Shown: positions 1-8,720, counted from the first letter of the stretch. The stretch is DNA of 64,000 bases from Pedobacter duraquae (GCF_004362245.1 NZ_SNWM01000004.1:62001-126000); one strand, 5' to 3'. Numbers and translations are program-made. The notes: a model not told the origin generated them from the letters alone.

Positions 1-206
1 TGGATATTCAATCTGTAATTATTGAAGGCGGCGCCTTTATGCTTTCCTTATTTATCAATGCAGGTCTCTGGGATGAAGCCAGAGTTTTTCATTCTTCGCA
101 CAGCTGGATGACAGGAATTCCTGCTCCGGAAATCCACGGATTCATTGAAGAGGTAATGAATGTTGATGCTGATCGTTTGCTTATTTACAAAAATATAAAA
201 TCCTGA
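1..206 (+). CDS. ribD: Riboflavin biosynthesis protein RibD, C-terminal end (partial)
   Basis: The third forward frame is open from the left edge to a TGA at 204-206, giving about 67 residues. It begins with a VIIEGGA motif followed by a GLWDEARV segment. That pair is typical of the C-terminal reductase domain of RibD, which reduces the deaminated pyrimidine intermediate of riboflavin synthesis. The N-terminal deaminase part lies outside the window. The stop overlaps the next ATG by one base, so this gene and the EamA transporter are probably co-transcribed. The call rests on a short fragment; a stand-alone reductase of the same fold is the alternative. Confidence 0.8.
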   Translation, partial: DIQSVIIEGGAFMLSLFINAGLWDEARVFHSSHSWMTGIPAPEIHGFIEEVMNVDADRLLIYKNIKS

Positions 207-1054
207 TGATCTATATTTTACTGAGTATATCTTGTAGTGTTACTGTATCAATACTTTTAAAACTCGCAAGGAGATATCACATTAGCATAGTGCAGGCCGT
301 GACTTGGAATTACATTTTTGCAATCCTCCTGGCTGTTATATTTTTTAAGCCCCAAATGGGCGACTTGAAGATCACCGACTACTCAATTTATGTAAGCTTA
401 GGTATTTTACTGCCAGTGGTGTTCTGGATCCTGGCCAGGTCGATCCGTACAACAGGAATTGCCAGGACGGATATTGCTCAGCGTCTGTCGCTGATCATTC
501 CGCTATTAGCTGCCTATTTCGTTTTTCAGGAGCAGTTCAACGCAGTAAAGCTTGCAGGCATCGCACTGGGTTTTATTTCGATCTTGCTGATCCTATCCGT
601 AAAAAAGACTACAAGTCAGCCAAGCGCTACTTATGTTTATCCTGTATTGGTATTTCTTGGATTCGGCTGTGTAGATATCCTTTTCAAAAAAATTGCTGTG
701 ATATCAGGTGTTCCGTATACTACATCCTTGGTCGTTGTATTTTGTTGTTCAGCCGTTATCTCATTAATTGCTACAGTTTATCTGGTAGTTGCAAAAAAAG
801 AGAAGCTGCAATTAGTCAATATATTATGCGGATTCATTTTAGGTTGTTTCAATTTTGGTAATATCTTTTTTTATCTCAAAGCGCACCAGGCATTCGCGTC
901 AAACCCCTCTACCGTGTTTGCATCAATGAATATCGGTGTGATTACTTTGGGGTGCCTTATCGGCGTGTTCGCTTTCAAAGAAAGGCTAACTAAGTTCAAC
1001 TTGATTGGGCTTATAGTAGCTGTGCTGGCCGTTGTTTTAATTACAGTTTCCTAA
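206..1054 (+). CDS. EamA/DMT-family transporter
   Basis: 282 residues, almost entirely hydrophobic, with roughly ten predicted membrane segments in two similar halves. This is the standard plan of drug/metabolite (EamA) exporters of the inner membrane. The ATG overlaps the ribD stop by one base (TGATG), so it is the natural start. A conserved-looking TDIAQRLSLIIPLLAAYF stretch near residue 92 corresponds to the region that ends the first half in this family. The substrate cannot be read from the sequence. A flavin or its precursor is possible from the ribD neighbour, but that is inference. Confidence 0.8.
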   Translation: MIYILLSISCSVTVSILLKLARRYHISIVQAVTWNYIFAILLAVIFFKPQMGDLKITDYSIYVSLGILLPVVFWILARSIRTTGIARTDIAQRLSLIIPLLAAYFVFQEQFNAVKLAGIALGFISILLILSVKKTTSQPSATYVYPVLVFLGFGCVDILFKKIAVISGVPYTTSLVVVFCCSAVISLIATVYLVVAKKEKLQLVNILCGFILGCFNFGNIFFYLKAHQAFASNPSTVFASMNIGVITLGCLIGVFAFKERLTKFNLIGLIVAVLAVVLITVS

Positions 1055-1057
1055 TAC

Positions 1058-1672
1058 ATGCTTTTTGACGACACCTATTTAACGATAAGCAAACCCGCGG
1101 AGGGTATTTTTAGAGATAAGGGCTCTAAATTTATTGGCGTTGCATACCCTGTCCAATCACTTTCAGCGGTTAAAGAATTGATTGAAGATCTTCGAACTAA
1201 ACATCCCAAAGCCAGACATTTCTGTTGGGCAGTTAGATTAAGTCCTGATCGGTCACTTTTTAAAATAAATGATGACGGTGAGCCTTCGGGAACTGCTGGC
1301 CGCCCGATACTGAATACATTGCTCTCTGCAGATTTAACAAATGTGTTAGTGATTGTTGTCAGGTATTTTGGCGGTACATTACTTGGCGTTCCTGGTTTGA
1401 TTAACGCCTATAAAACTGCCACAACAGAAGCAATTGCAGCATCAGAAATCATCAGTAAAACTATAAATGATCTGTATCAGTTATCTTTCCCTTATACCCA
1501 GATGAACGATGTAATGCGCATTATTAAGGAAGAACAATTGCAGCCTACGGACCAACATTTTGACCAAAGCTGCATGATGAACCTGGAAATCCGTAAATCC
1601 AGACTTATCGCAATCCTGGGCAGGTTTGAGAAACTGGATGGCGTGAAGGCAGAATATCTGAGTACAATTTAA
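1058..1672 (+). CDS. YigZ/IMPACT family protein (UPF0029)
   Basis: 204 residues. The N-terminal half carries the family signature: HFCWAVRL near residue 55, then DDGEPSGTAGRPIL, then VVRYFGGTLLGVPGLINAY around residue 101. The C-terminal third has the small ferredoxin-like domain usual in YigZ proteins. The length matches the family. The start is 3 bp after the EamA stop, suggesting one transcript with ribD and EamA. The family is related to the eukaryotic translation regulator IMPACT, but its bacterial role is not established, so no specific function is claimed. Confidence 0.88.
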   Translation: MLFDDTYLTISKPAEGIFRDKGSKFIGVAYPVQSLSAVKELIEDLRTKHPKARHFCWAVRLSPDRSLFKINDDGEPSGTAGRPILNTLLSADLTNVLVIVVRYFGGTLLGVPGLINAYKTATTEAIAASEIISKTINDLYQLSFPYTQMNDVMRIIKEEQLQPTDQHFDQSCMMNLEIRKSRLIAILGRFEKLDGVKAEYLSTI

Positions 1673-1691
1673 AAAGATACCGCTATTAGTG

Positions 1692-1699
1692 TACCTTTG
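1692..1699 (+). promoter_or_regulatory. Bacteroidota -7 promoter element (TAnnTTTG)
   Basis: TACCTTTG matches TAnnTTTG exactly and ends 18 bp before the ATG of the phosphorylase gene, implying a leader of about 14 nt. No clear -33 TTG is seen. A possible ribosome-binding AAGGA lies at 1706-1710. The element lies just downstream of the yigZ stop, so the phosphorylase gene can be transcribed separately. Confidence 0.55.
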
Positions 1700-1717
1700 C
1701 TGCTTAAGGAATGTCCT

Positions 1718-2581
1718 ATGCATAAACTTTCAGAATCAGATCTGGTTATTAATCCAGACGGAAGTATCTACCATTTAAATCTATTGCCTGAAGATGTGGC
1801 ACAAACGGTGATTACTGTTGGTGACCCTGATCGTGTTTCGGAAATAAGCAAGCTATTTGATCGTGTAGAACTTAAAAAAGGAAAACGTGAGTTTATTACC
1901 CATACCGGATATCTGGGCGACAAAAGAATCACTGTATTGTCTACAGGGATTGGTACGGATAATATAGATATTGTTTTCAACGAGCTTGATGCCTTGGTTA
2001 ACATCGATTTTAAAACCCGTGAGATAAAATCTGAGCTTACTTCTCTGGATATCATCAGGATCGGTACTTCCGGCGCCATACAACCGGATATCGATATGGG
2101 TACAATTTTGGTATCCAGTCACGGTTTAGGACTTGATACCCTGATGAAATATTATAAACAACGGCTTTCTCCGGAGGATCAAAATATCCTTGATGCGGTG
2201 AACCAGCATTTTGCCGACCTGCCGGGCATCGATCCTTATTTTACATCGGGTAGCTCCAAATTATTGGAAACTATTGGTAAAGGTCTTCAGCGCGGAATAA
2301 CCGTTACAGCACCAGGTTTTTATGCCCCTCAGGGCCGTGTAGTTAGAGCTGAAGGAAAAGTCCCTGACCTGATTGGTAAGCTGAATAGTTTTAAATATGA
2401 TGGGCTGCGCATTACCAATTTAGAAATGGAAACGGCTGGAATTTATGCACTCGCCAGTGTGCTCGGACATAACGCACTATCGGTAAATGCAATATTGGCC
2501 AGCAGAGTCAAATTTGAATTCAGCAACGATCCCCATGCGATCGTAAATAAAGCCATTGAGTTGGTATTAGAAAGACTATAA
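1718..2581 (+). CDS. Nucleoside phosphorylase (uridine phosphorylase-like)
   Basis: 287 residues from the ATG at 1718. A TTG seven codons upstream is also open, but it overlaps the -7 element, so the ATG with AAGGA 7 bp before it is preferred. PNP/UDP-family features are VGDPDR near residue 31 (phosphate binding), GIGTDN near residue 66, RIGTSGA near residue 111 and LEMETAGIYALA near residue 228; the last is the ribose-binding Glu-Met-Glu region. The family cleaves nucleosides phosphorolytically for salvage. Uridine is the likeliest base, but the preference cannot be fixed from sequence alone. The MFS pump follows 6 bp downstream. Confidence 0.8.
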   Translation: MHKLSESDLVINPDGSIYHLNLLPEDVAQTVITVGDPDRVSEISKLFDRVELKKGKREFITHTGYLGDKRITVLSTGIGTDNIDIVFNELDALVNIDFKTREIKSELTSLDIIRIGTSGAIQPDIDMGTILVSSHGLGLDTLMKYYKQRLSPEDQNILDAVNQHFADLPGIDPYFTSGSSKLLETIGKGLQRGITVTAPGFYAPQGRVVRAEGKVPDLIGKLNSFKYDGLRITNLEMETAGIYALASVLGHNALSVNAILASRVKFEFSNDPHAIVNKAIELVLERL

Positions 2582-2587
2582 CATTAT

Positions 2588-3784
2588 ATGACCAACAAAC
2601 GGTATTTTTTTCTGATCCTCATTTTGGGATCATTGACAGCGCTCGGCCCTTTTTCTATTGATATGTATTTGCCGGGTTTTCCGGTAATTGCCAAAGACCT
2701 GCACACTACAACAGAAAGCGTGGCCATCTCTCTTTCAAGCTTCTTTATCGGAATTTCCTTTGGACAATTGCTCTATGGCCCCTTGCTGGATCGGTTTGGC
2801 AGAAAGAAGCCGCTAATTTTTGGACTGGTGCTTTACATTCTGGCTTCTATTGGTTGTCTTTATGTAACTACGTTAAACCAGCTCATTGTCCTTCGCGGCA
2901 TCCAGGCAATCGGCAGTTGTGCAGCTGCCGTGGCATCTGTCGCTATGGTAAGAGATCTCTTTCCTGTAAAAGACAGTGCTAAGGTTTTTGCATTGCTGAT
3001 GCTTGTTGTGGGCGTCTCTCCAATGCTTGCACCTACCGCCGGAAGTTATGTAACCATCCTTTTTGGCTGGCATGCGGTATTTGTTGTGCTCCTCGGTCTC
3101 GGCGTGCTTAACCTGATCTCTACAATTTGGTTTTTGCCTGAGAGTTTTCAACCCGATACAACGCTATCTTTAAAGCCACTCCCTATTTTATCAGGTTTTA
3201 AACAGGTATTAATAGAACCACAGTTTTATACCTATGCCCTTACCGGCGCTTTGGCATTTTCAGGACTTTTTGCTTATGTGGCGGGCTCACCCCTGGTATT
3301 TATGGAAGTTTTTAATGTGAGTACCGAAGGGTACGGGTGGATCTTCGCACTTCTTTCTATTGGCCTGATTGGTGCCAGTCAGCTAAATAGCGTACTTCTC
3401 AAGAAATACCAGAGTAAACAGATTGTGCTTGTCGCGATCAGCTGTCAGGTTGTCGTAACGCTGATTTTTGTTGCCGGAGCAACATTGAATATCTTTAATT
3501 TATGGCAAACGATTGTGCTTCTATTTATCTTCTTATCCTGTCTTGGGCTTACCAATCCAAATACTGCTGCCTTATCACTCCAGCCTTTCAAGAAAAACGC
3601 TGGAAGTGCGTCTGCACTAATGGGGGCCACACAAATGGGCCTGGGAGCTTTGGCATCATCGGTATTGAGCTTATTTCATACCAAATCGTCAGTCCCAATG
3701 GCCGCGGTTATGGCCGTTACATCCATTTTAGCATTACTTATTCTAACATTAAACAGGTCAAAAATTATTGAGGAGCAAAACTAA
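2588..3784 (+). CDS. Bcr/CflA-family multidrug efflux MFS transporter
   Basis: 398 residues with about twelve hydrophobic segments. It carries the Bcr/CflA N-terminal signature GPFSIDMYLPGFP at residues 20-32 and the MFS motif A DRFGRKKPL after the second helix. Family members are inner-membrane proton antiporters that export drugs or metabolites. The start is 6 bp after the phosphorylase stop, suggesting one operon. The gene ends tail-to-tail with mscS, the two stop codons sharing CTAA at 3781-3784. The substrate is unknown. Confidence 0.88.
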   Translation: MTNKRYFFLILILGSLTALGPFSIDMYLPGFPVIAKDLHTTTESVAISLSSFFIGISFGQLLYGPLLDRFGRKKPLIFGLVLYILASIGCLYVTTLNQLIVLRGIQAIGSCAAAVASVAMVRDLFPVKDSAKVFALLMLVVGVSPMLAPTAGSYVTILFGWHAVFVVLLGLGVLNLISTIWFLPESFQPDTTLSLKPLPILSGFKQVLIEPQFYTYALTGALAFSGLFAYVAGSPLVFMEVFNVSTEGYGWIFALLSIGLIGASQLNSVLLKKYQSKQIVLVAISCQVVVTLIFVAGATLNIFNLWQTIVLLFIFLSCLGLTNPNTAALSLQPFKKNAGSASALMGATQMGLGALASSVLSLFHTKSSVPMAAVMAVTSILALLILTLNRSKIIEEQN

Positions 3785-4590
3785 GAAGCATCCATTCCAG
3801 GTAGTTTAATGGTTCCCGACTTCAATTTCGACATCAGCTTTTCCTGAAAAGCTAGCTGGGCATCGCGATACCCGTGCGCTTTAAGCCATACGGCTATGGA
3901 TACCTTATATCCACTCTCCTCGAGCGTGGCTATCCCGATCCTGCGTTCAGGAGTCTTTAGCAGATTTTTAGATTCGGTGATGGTTTCTGTAATTATCTTT
4001 TTGACTTCCTCGAAATCAACTCCATAGCTGAATTTTAATTCAATGTCTAGCCTTCGGCTACCTTGCATGCTAATGTTGATGATTACTTCGTTAGACAGTT
4101 TGCTATTTGGGATAACGACCGTTCTATTGTCGAACGTAGTAACAATTGTATAGAAGATTTCGATAGAAGTAACTGTTCCCTCCTGCCCCTGGGCGATGAT
4201 ATTATCACCAACACGAAACGGTTTCAGGATGAGGATGAGTACGCCACTGGCGAAATTTTGGAGTGTTCCCGATAATGCTAAACCTGCGGCAACACCAAGA
4301 CCACCCACGAGGACCGAGAATACGGTCATCTCTATCCCTATGATTGGCATAATGGCGATAACCAAAAGTATGCGAAGCCCTATTATTGTAAGACTGATGA
4401 AAAATGGTTTTAACGATGGATCAATCTCATGTTTGTTTAATCCTGAATGTAACCATTTGGATACCAGTTTTATGACCCAGAGGCCAATAGCGAGAATGAG
4501 AATTGCAACGATGATATTAGGAACTGCAATAATTAGCCAGTTATATACTTTGTCGTAAAATTTATCGACTTGCGCGGAATTAAGTTTCAT
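3781..4590 (-). CDS. mscS: Small-conductance mechanosensitive channel (MscS family)
   Basis: 269 residues from the ATG at 4590; the frame is also open from a TTG at 4614. Three N-terminal membrane helices end in the pore-lining Gly/Ala-rich helix (GVAAGLALSGTLQNFASGV). This is followed by the beta domain start PFRVGDNI and the EIFYTIVTTFDNRTVVIPNS segment typical of MscS. Length matches the minimal E. coli-type channel, which releases osmolytes on hypo-osmotic shock. A TATAATTG sequence just upstream of the start is one mismatch from a -7 element. The gene is divergent from the small membrane protein gene at 4722. Confidence 0.9.
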   Translation of the reverse strand: MKLNSAQVDKFYDKVYNWLIIAVPNIIVAILILAIGLWVIKLVSKWLHSGLNKHEIDPSLKPFFISLTIIGLRILLVIAIMPIIGIEMTVFSVLVGGLGVAAGLALSGTLQNFASGVLILILKPFRVGDNIIAQGQEGTVTSIEIFYTIVTTFDNRTVVIPNSKLSNEVIINISMQGSRRLDIELKFSYGVDFEEVKKIITETITESKNLLKTPERRIGIATLEESGYKVSIAVWLKAHGYRDAQLAFQEKLMSKLKSGTIKLPGMDAS

Positions 4591-4721
4591 AATAAGGAAA
4601 AAGCTTTGATGCAATTATAACGGATTGCGCGGGTTTAAAGTTTATGAATTTTGAAAAAACCGAAACAAAGCGCCGCCCACCTTGTTGAAATCAAAGAACT
4701 ATGAATAAATAATTGAGCAGC

Positions 4722-5039
4722 ATGTTTCGAACTTTAAAACATAAACTAACGATTACCGCCGGCAAAAAACTGTTAAATAGTAATACTGATTTACAATTAG
4801 ATACTGGCAAAAGAATACTTTCCATTCTTGTGGGAGCTTATATATTTCAAAAAGGCGCATTTAACCTGACAAAGTCACCCATTCTTGCTATCCAGGAACT
4901 GGCGCTGGGCAGCGTATTAATTTTTAATGGTGCATCTGGTATTAATAAGGTTGAGCAAATCAAACCTAAAAGAATTTCTGAAGTCAGAAAAAATCAGATT
5001 CAGGGAAATGACCCCAATGAAGTGCCGGAATTTGTTTAA
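4722..5039 (+). CDS. Small membrane-associated protein of unknown function
   Basis: 105 residues from the ATG at 4722; an in-frame TTG at 4713 is less likely. A basic N-terminus (KHKLTITAGKKLL) leads into two moderately hydrophobic segments around residues 32-48 and 54-72, with a GAYIFQKGAFNL and a GSVLIFNGASGI motif. The tail is charged. This pattern loosely recalls small DUF2892-type inner-membrane proteins, but I do not recognise the family. It lies between mscS and a sigma factor and ends tail-to-tail with the sigma gene, the two TAA stops sharing TTAA at 5036-5039. Confidence 0.6.
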   Translation: MFRTLKHKLTITAGKKLLNSNTDLQLDTGKRILSILVGAYIFQKGAFNLTKSPILAIQELALGSVLIFNGASGINKVEQIKPKRISEVRKNQIQGNDPNEVPEFV

Positions 5040-5902
5040 TTCCGGATCCTCCCAAGCTTAACGAAGTAGGTAGCACCCCGCCTCTTCAATTCTTTTAGTG
5101 CCTGATCTTTAATCTGGCGTACGCGCTCTTTACTCAGACCGTAAATATCTGCAATATCATGTAATTGCTTGGGTTCATTTGTGCCTATTCCATAATATAA
5201 GCGGATAATATGTGCCTGACGTTTAGGGAGCGTTTTGATCAGGTGATCCATATCCTGCAAGGCCGAATTTTGCATTAAACCTTCGTCTGGCCTACTAAGA
5301 TTGCCTTCCAGTTGATCAGACAATGTGAAATTTGATGAATCTGCCATAGGGCTATCTATTGAAACTGGTAGCCCGGCATGACTTAAATAATCATCAATAA
5401 ATTCCGGAGCCATCCCCAGAAAGGCGGAAATTTCAGCCACAGTAGGCGTCCGTTCAAAGCGCTGTTCTAGTTTCGCTATTGCTTTATTTATCCTGCTGAT
5501 TGCGGCAACCTGATTTAAGGGTAACCTGACTACCCGCGTTTGTTCTGCCAGGGCCTGCATAATCGTCTGTCTGACCCACCATACCGCAAAAGATATAAAC
5601 TTGAAACCGTAAGTATCGTCAAAACGTCCTGCAGCCTTGATTAGTCCGATATTCCCCTCATTGATCAGATCGCCAAGACTCAGTCCCCTATGTTGATACT
5701 GTTTCGCTACCGAAACTACAAAACGTAGATTCGCATTTACAAGATGTTGGTAGGCGGCCTGATCTCCATCCTTAATCTTCTTGCTAATGGCGATTTCTTC
5801 TTCATTACTCAGCAAAGGTATTTTACTGATATCATTTAGATATTTATCCAGTGAGGCAGAATCCCTGCCGGTTATGGTTAGCCCAATCTTCAAATGTCTC
5901 AT
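5036..5902 (-). CDS. RpoD-like RNA polymerase sigma factor, probably a secondary paralogue
   Basis: 288 residues. It has the compact Bacteroidota sigma-70 plan without region 1.1: region 1.2 (ASLDKYLNDISK), region 2 (ANLRFVVSVAKQYQ, then GDLINEGNIGLIKAAGRFD), the -10-recognising part FKFISFAVWWVRQ, region 3, and region 4.2 (YGLSKERVRQIKDQALKELK). The N-terminus resembles the primary sigma. Regions 3-4 are divergent from the primary sigma as I remember it (for example IIRLYYGIGTNEPKQLHDIA), so a stress or stationary-phase group 2 factor is more likely than the housekeeping RpoD. This is inference. The primary gene would have to be found elsewhere in the genome. Confidence 0.85.
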   Translation of the reverse strand: MRHLKIGLTITGRDSASLDKYLNDISKIPLLSNEEEIAISKKIKDGDQAAYQHLVNANLRFVVSVAKQYQHRGLSLGDLINEGNIGLIKAAGRFDDTYGFKFISFAVWWVRQTIMQALAEQTRVVRLPLNQVAAISRINKAIAKLEQRFERTPTVAEISAFLGMAPEFIDDYLSHAGLPVSIDSPMADSSNFTLSDQLEGNLSRPDEGLMQNSALQDMDHLIKTLPKRQAHIIRLYYGIGTNEPKQLHDIADIYGLSKERVRQIKDQALKELKRRGATYFVKLGRIRN

Positions 5903-6228
5903 AGTTCTAAGGGTCGGTTACCTCGTAAAAATGAAACTAATAATATACCAAAACAATAATAAATTCCAATTTTGGAAATATTCTGGTTTTTTATTATAAT
6001 AAAAAAAAATTCTACTGTGTTTAACCAAAATTCTGAAATTTATTCTGAAAATTTGATTTGTCTAAATCGCATATTTCATATGTGAAGTCAAATTTTAAGT
6101 TCTTTTAGATAATCACCGCCAGTAATAATAGTTTAAAGGCTTGTTTTTCAAAAACGAATAAATTATATTTGATTTGCCATAAGTCAGGATAGCGGAATAA
6201 CATTTTGATCACCCAATCAGAATCCACT
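5903..6228. other. AT-rich divergent intergenic region between sigma factor and Lrp genes
   Basis: 326 bp without a gene. It is strongly AT-rich and holds the Lrp promoter at 6141-6171 and a perfect 14-bp palindrome TTCCAATTTTGGAA at 5964-5977, a possible operator on the sigma-factor side. No clear TAnnTTTG element facing the sigma gene was found. Confidence 0.6.
6141..6171 (+). promoter_or_regulatory. Bacteroidota-type promoter (-33 TTG, 20-bp spacer, -7 TATATTTG)
   Basis: TTG at 6141-6143 is separated by 20 bp from a perfect TAnnTTTG at 6164-6171. Transcription would start near 6175, giving the Lrp gene a leader of about 54 nt. This is one of the best-formed vegetative promoters in the window. 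Confidence 0.6.
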
Positions 6229-6783
6229 ATGTCCAAAAAACAAGAAAAATTAGATCAGACAGATATTGACATTCTCAATATCCTCCAGGAAGATGGAAGT
6301 AAAACGCAAAAGGAAATCGCCGGGATCCTGAGAAGGCCTATATCTGGTATATATGACCGGCTCAAAAAGCTGGAAAGGCTTTGTGGTATAGATCGGTATC
6401 ATATTAAACTGGATCGGACAAAGTTTCAGAAAAGTTTCGACGTACAAATATTGGTGAGATTAAAAAATAATGATGCTGGCGCTATATCCAGTTTTAAAAC
6501 GATGATACAAGATCTCCCCTCAATCTACGAATGCTGCCGCATGTCCGGGTCATGGGACTTCGTTTTGAAAGGAAACTTCAAGTACGTAGGCGAACTTCGG
6601 CAACTGATTGAGCATGACTTCGAAAAGTGCCCGCTAATTAAGCGGACCGCACAGTTGATTATACTGGATAAAGTTGAATTTAGCAGGCCAGTGAGCCTGG
6701 ACGACATCGATGGCATAGGTCAGGATACCAACAATTTTGGTCCTGCTTATACGCGTTTTTACAAGCCCTTGACGGCTAACTGA
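6229..6783 (+). CDS. Lrp/AsnC-family transcriptional regulator
   Basis: 184 residues from the ATG at 6229; the upstream TTG at 6205 is less likely. The N-terminus is the AsnC-type winged helix: LDQTDIDILNILQEDGSKTQKEIAG, with the recognition helix around RRPISGIYDRLKKLE. The C-terminal half has the RAM-type ferredoxin-like domain that binds small effectors, with CRMSGSWDFVLKG near residue 105. The C-terminus is about 30 residues longer than in E. coli Lrp relatives. The target is unknown. It lies 47 bp upstream of mnmA, which has its own -7 element. Confidence 0.85.
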   Translation: MSKKQEKLDQTDIDILNILQEDGSKTQKEIAGILRRPISGIYDRLKKLERLCGIDRYHIKLDRTKFQKSFDVQILVRLKNNDAGAISSFKTMIQDLPSIYECCRMSGSWDFVLKGNFKYVGELRQLIEHDFEKCPLIKRTAQLIILDKVEFSRPVSLDDIDGIGQDTNNFGPAYTRFYKPLTAN

Positions 6784-6805
6784 CTAATATGCGGATTAAA
6801 ACTTT

Positions 6806-6813
6806 TACTTTTG
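6806..6813 (+). promoter_or_regulatory. -7 promoter element for mnmA
   Basis: TACTTTTG matches TAnnTTTG exactly and ends 18 bp before the mnmA ATG, implying a short leader of about 13 nt. No obvious -33 TTG is found. Confidence 0.5.
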
Positions 6814-6830
6814 TGTCAGATTAAACAGTA

Positions 6831-7922
6831 ATGAGTAAAAGAGGTAGAATTTTGGTTGCCATGAGTGGCGGTGTAGATAGTTCGGTAGCAGCAGTGATGT
6901 TGCATGAACAGGGATATGAAGTAATTGGGTTGACCATGAAGACCTGGGATTACGCTACATCGGGCAGTAACAGTAAGGAAACCGGATGCTGCAGTCTGGA
7001 TAGCATCAATGATGCGCGCACACTTGCTGTTAATTATGGCTTTCCACATTACATTCTTGATATTCGCGAAGAGTTTGGTGATTATGTAATAGATAATTTT
7101 GTTGATGAGTATCTGGCCGGCAGAACGCCGAATCCATGTGTACTTTGTAATACCCACATTAAATGGGAAGCACTGCTGAAACGGGCGAATAAACTGGACT
7201 GCGAATTTATTGCGACCGGTCACTACGCTAATGTAAGGCAACATGATAATGGCAGGTATGTGATTTCTAAGGGAAAAGACGAGAATAAAGATCAGTCTTA
7301 TGTACTTTGGGGTGTTTCTCAGGAAAATCTTTCAAGAACGCAGTTTCCATTGGGCTCTTTTTCTAAAACTGATATCCGTCAAATGGCCCTTGATATGGGA
7401 CAGGAAGAATTAGCCAAGAAAAGTGAAAGCTATGAGATCTGTTTTGTTCCCGAGAATGACTACCGGTCTTTTCTTAAACATAAAGTAGAAGATCTGGAAG
7501 AACGTGTAGCAGGCGGAAATTTCATTTTAAGCAATGGAATGATCGTTGGACAGCATAAAGGCTATCCTTTTTACACAATTGGCCAGCGTAAAGGTTTAGG
7601 GATCGCCTTCGGCGAACCTATGTTTGTGACGCAAATCCTTCCTGAAAGTAATACAGTGGTATTGGGTAAAGCTGAAGAACTTGAACGCCGCGAAGCGATG
7701 GTCAGAAACATTAACCTGGTAAAATATGGTAGTATTCTGGAGCCTATGGATGATGTGATTACAAAAATCCGCTATAAAGATGCGGGTATGCTAAGTACCA
7801 TCGTTCAGGAAAAAGACCGGATGCGCGTAGTATTTGACCATGCTGTATCTGCAATTGCCCCGGGTCAATCGGCAGTATTTTATGAAGGTAATGATCTGTT
7901 GGGTGGTGGATTTCTCTGCTAA
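6831..7922 (+). CDS. mnmA: tRNA-specific 2-thiouridylase MnmA
   Basis: 363 residues, the usual size. It has the PP-loop AMSGGVDSS at residues 9-17. The nucleophilic cysteine is in NPCVLCN (Cys103 by my count) and the second catalytic cysteine in YEICFVPEND (Cys204). GHYANV and DQSYVLWG, which bind ATP and tRNA, are also present. MnmA transfers sulfur to C2 of U34 in the tRNAs for Lys, Glu and Gln. Both cysteines are present, so the enzyme should be active. The gene ends at a strong bidirectional hairpin shared with the glutathione peroxidase gene. Confidence 0.97.
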   Translation: MSKRGRILVAMSGGVDSSVAAVMLHEQGYEVIGLTMKTWDYATSGSNSKETGCCSLDSINDARTLAVNYGFPHYILDIREEFGDYVIDNFVDEYLAGRTPNPCVLCNTHIKWEALLKRANKLDCEFIATGHYANVRQHDNGRYVISKGKDENKDQSYVLWGVSQENLSRTQFPLGSFSKTDIRQMALDMGQEELAKKSESYEICFVPENDYRSFLKHKVEDLEERVAGGNFILSNGMIVGQHKGYPFYTIGQRKGLGIAFGEPMFVTQILPESNTVVLGKAEELERREAMVRNINLVKYGSILEPMDDVITKIRYKDAGMLSTIVQEKDRMRVVFDHAVSAIAPGQSAVFYEGNDLLGGGFLC

Positions 7923-7940
7923 TCCAATAAATTAATCATA

Positions 7941-7974
7941 AAAAAAGAGGGATCATTAATGGTCCCTCTTTTTT
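7941..7974. terminator. Bidirectional intrinsic terminator between mnmA and glutathione peroxidase
   Basis: A perfect 12-bp inverted repeat (AAAAAAGAGGGA / TCCCTCTTTTTT) with a 10-nt loop. A T-run follows on both strands, so it can end the forward mnmA and the reverse peroxidase transcripts. Confidence 0.85.
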
Positions 7975-7991
7975 TGTCTTAAAAGCTAGAT

Positions 7992-8510
7992 CTATTTAGC
8001 GAAGTTTTTAGTGATCTCTGCACTCATAGGTGTGGTTTTAGATCTGAAACGGTGTACAAGTTGTCCCTTTTCATTGATCAGGAATTTCTCGAAATTCCAG
8101 TTGATATCACCTTTGAAATCTGGATTTTCTGCTGTAGTCAGGTATTCAAATAAGGGGTCGATGTCTGCACCTTTTACGCTCACTTTCTGACTTAATAAAA
8201 AGGTAACACCGAAATTCTTTTTACAGAAGTCCTGAATTTCAGAATTCGTTGCCAATTCCTGTCCACCGAAGTTTCCTGCTGGAAAGCCGATTAGCACGAT
8301 TTCTTTACCATACTGTTTGTGTAGTTTTTCCAGATCTTCATACTGCGGTGTGAAACCACATTTAGAAGCTGTATTCACAATTAAAAGCTTTTTGCCTTTG
8401 AACTGCGACAATTTAATCTCTTTGCCATCAATTGTTTTCATTTTGAAATCGTAAACGCTTTTTGGCTGAGCAAATAATAAACTAAGGAAAATTAATAATG
8501 TATTCATCAT
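7992..8510 (-). CDS. Glutathione peroxidase-family thiol peroxidase, exported
   Basis: 172 residues. The first 14 or so residues (MMNTLLIFLSLLFA) form a short hydrophobic leader, so the protein is probably secreted to the periplasm or membrane-anchored. Family motifs are the active-site segment NTASKCGFTPQ with Cys51 in place of selenocysteine, FPAGNFGGQE with the catalytic Gln, and INWNFEKFLI with the catalytic Trp. It reduces hydroperoxides; most bacterial Cys forms use thioredoxin rather than glutathione. Two in-frame ATGs (8510, 8507) are possible starts. It is convergent with mnmA. Confidence 0.92.
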   Translation of the reverse strand: MMNTLLIFLSLLFAQPKSVYDFKMKTIDGKEIKLSQFKGKKLLIVNTASKCGFTPQYEDLEKLHKQYGKEIVLIGFPAGNFGGQELATNSEIQDFCKKNFGVTFLLSQKVSVKGADIDPLFEYLTTAENPDFKGDINWNFEKFLINEKGQLVHRFRSKTTPMSAEITKNFAK

Positions 8511-8671
8511 TTTGAATTTTAGGTATAAACGAAGTTAAATAGAAATTGGATCATTAGCTATAATTTCAAAGTAATTATCTGTGTCTGCGGTTTGAAGCCG
8601 CTTATATCCGCTGTTCAGCATTGTCAAATACTGGTCTCAAAAACACTTTTTAAGATTAAATCTACATTGAA

Positions 8672-8704
8672 TTTGGAATTTAGGCTTATTTATAGCTTTA
8701 TTTG
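8672..8704 (+). promoter_or_regulatory. Probable topA promoter (one mismatch at -7)
   Basis: TTTG at 8672-8675 is followed after 21 bp by TTTATTTG at 8697-8704, one mismatch from TAnnTTTG. The element ends 17 bp before the topA ATG, the same distance seen at other genes in this window. Confidence 0.35.
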
Positions 8705-8720
8705 CAGAAAAACGTTCTGA

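Noticed and set aside
7992..8510. Selenocysteine glutathione peroxidase
   Set aside because: The active-site codon encodes Cys51; no in-frame TGA or SECIS-like context.
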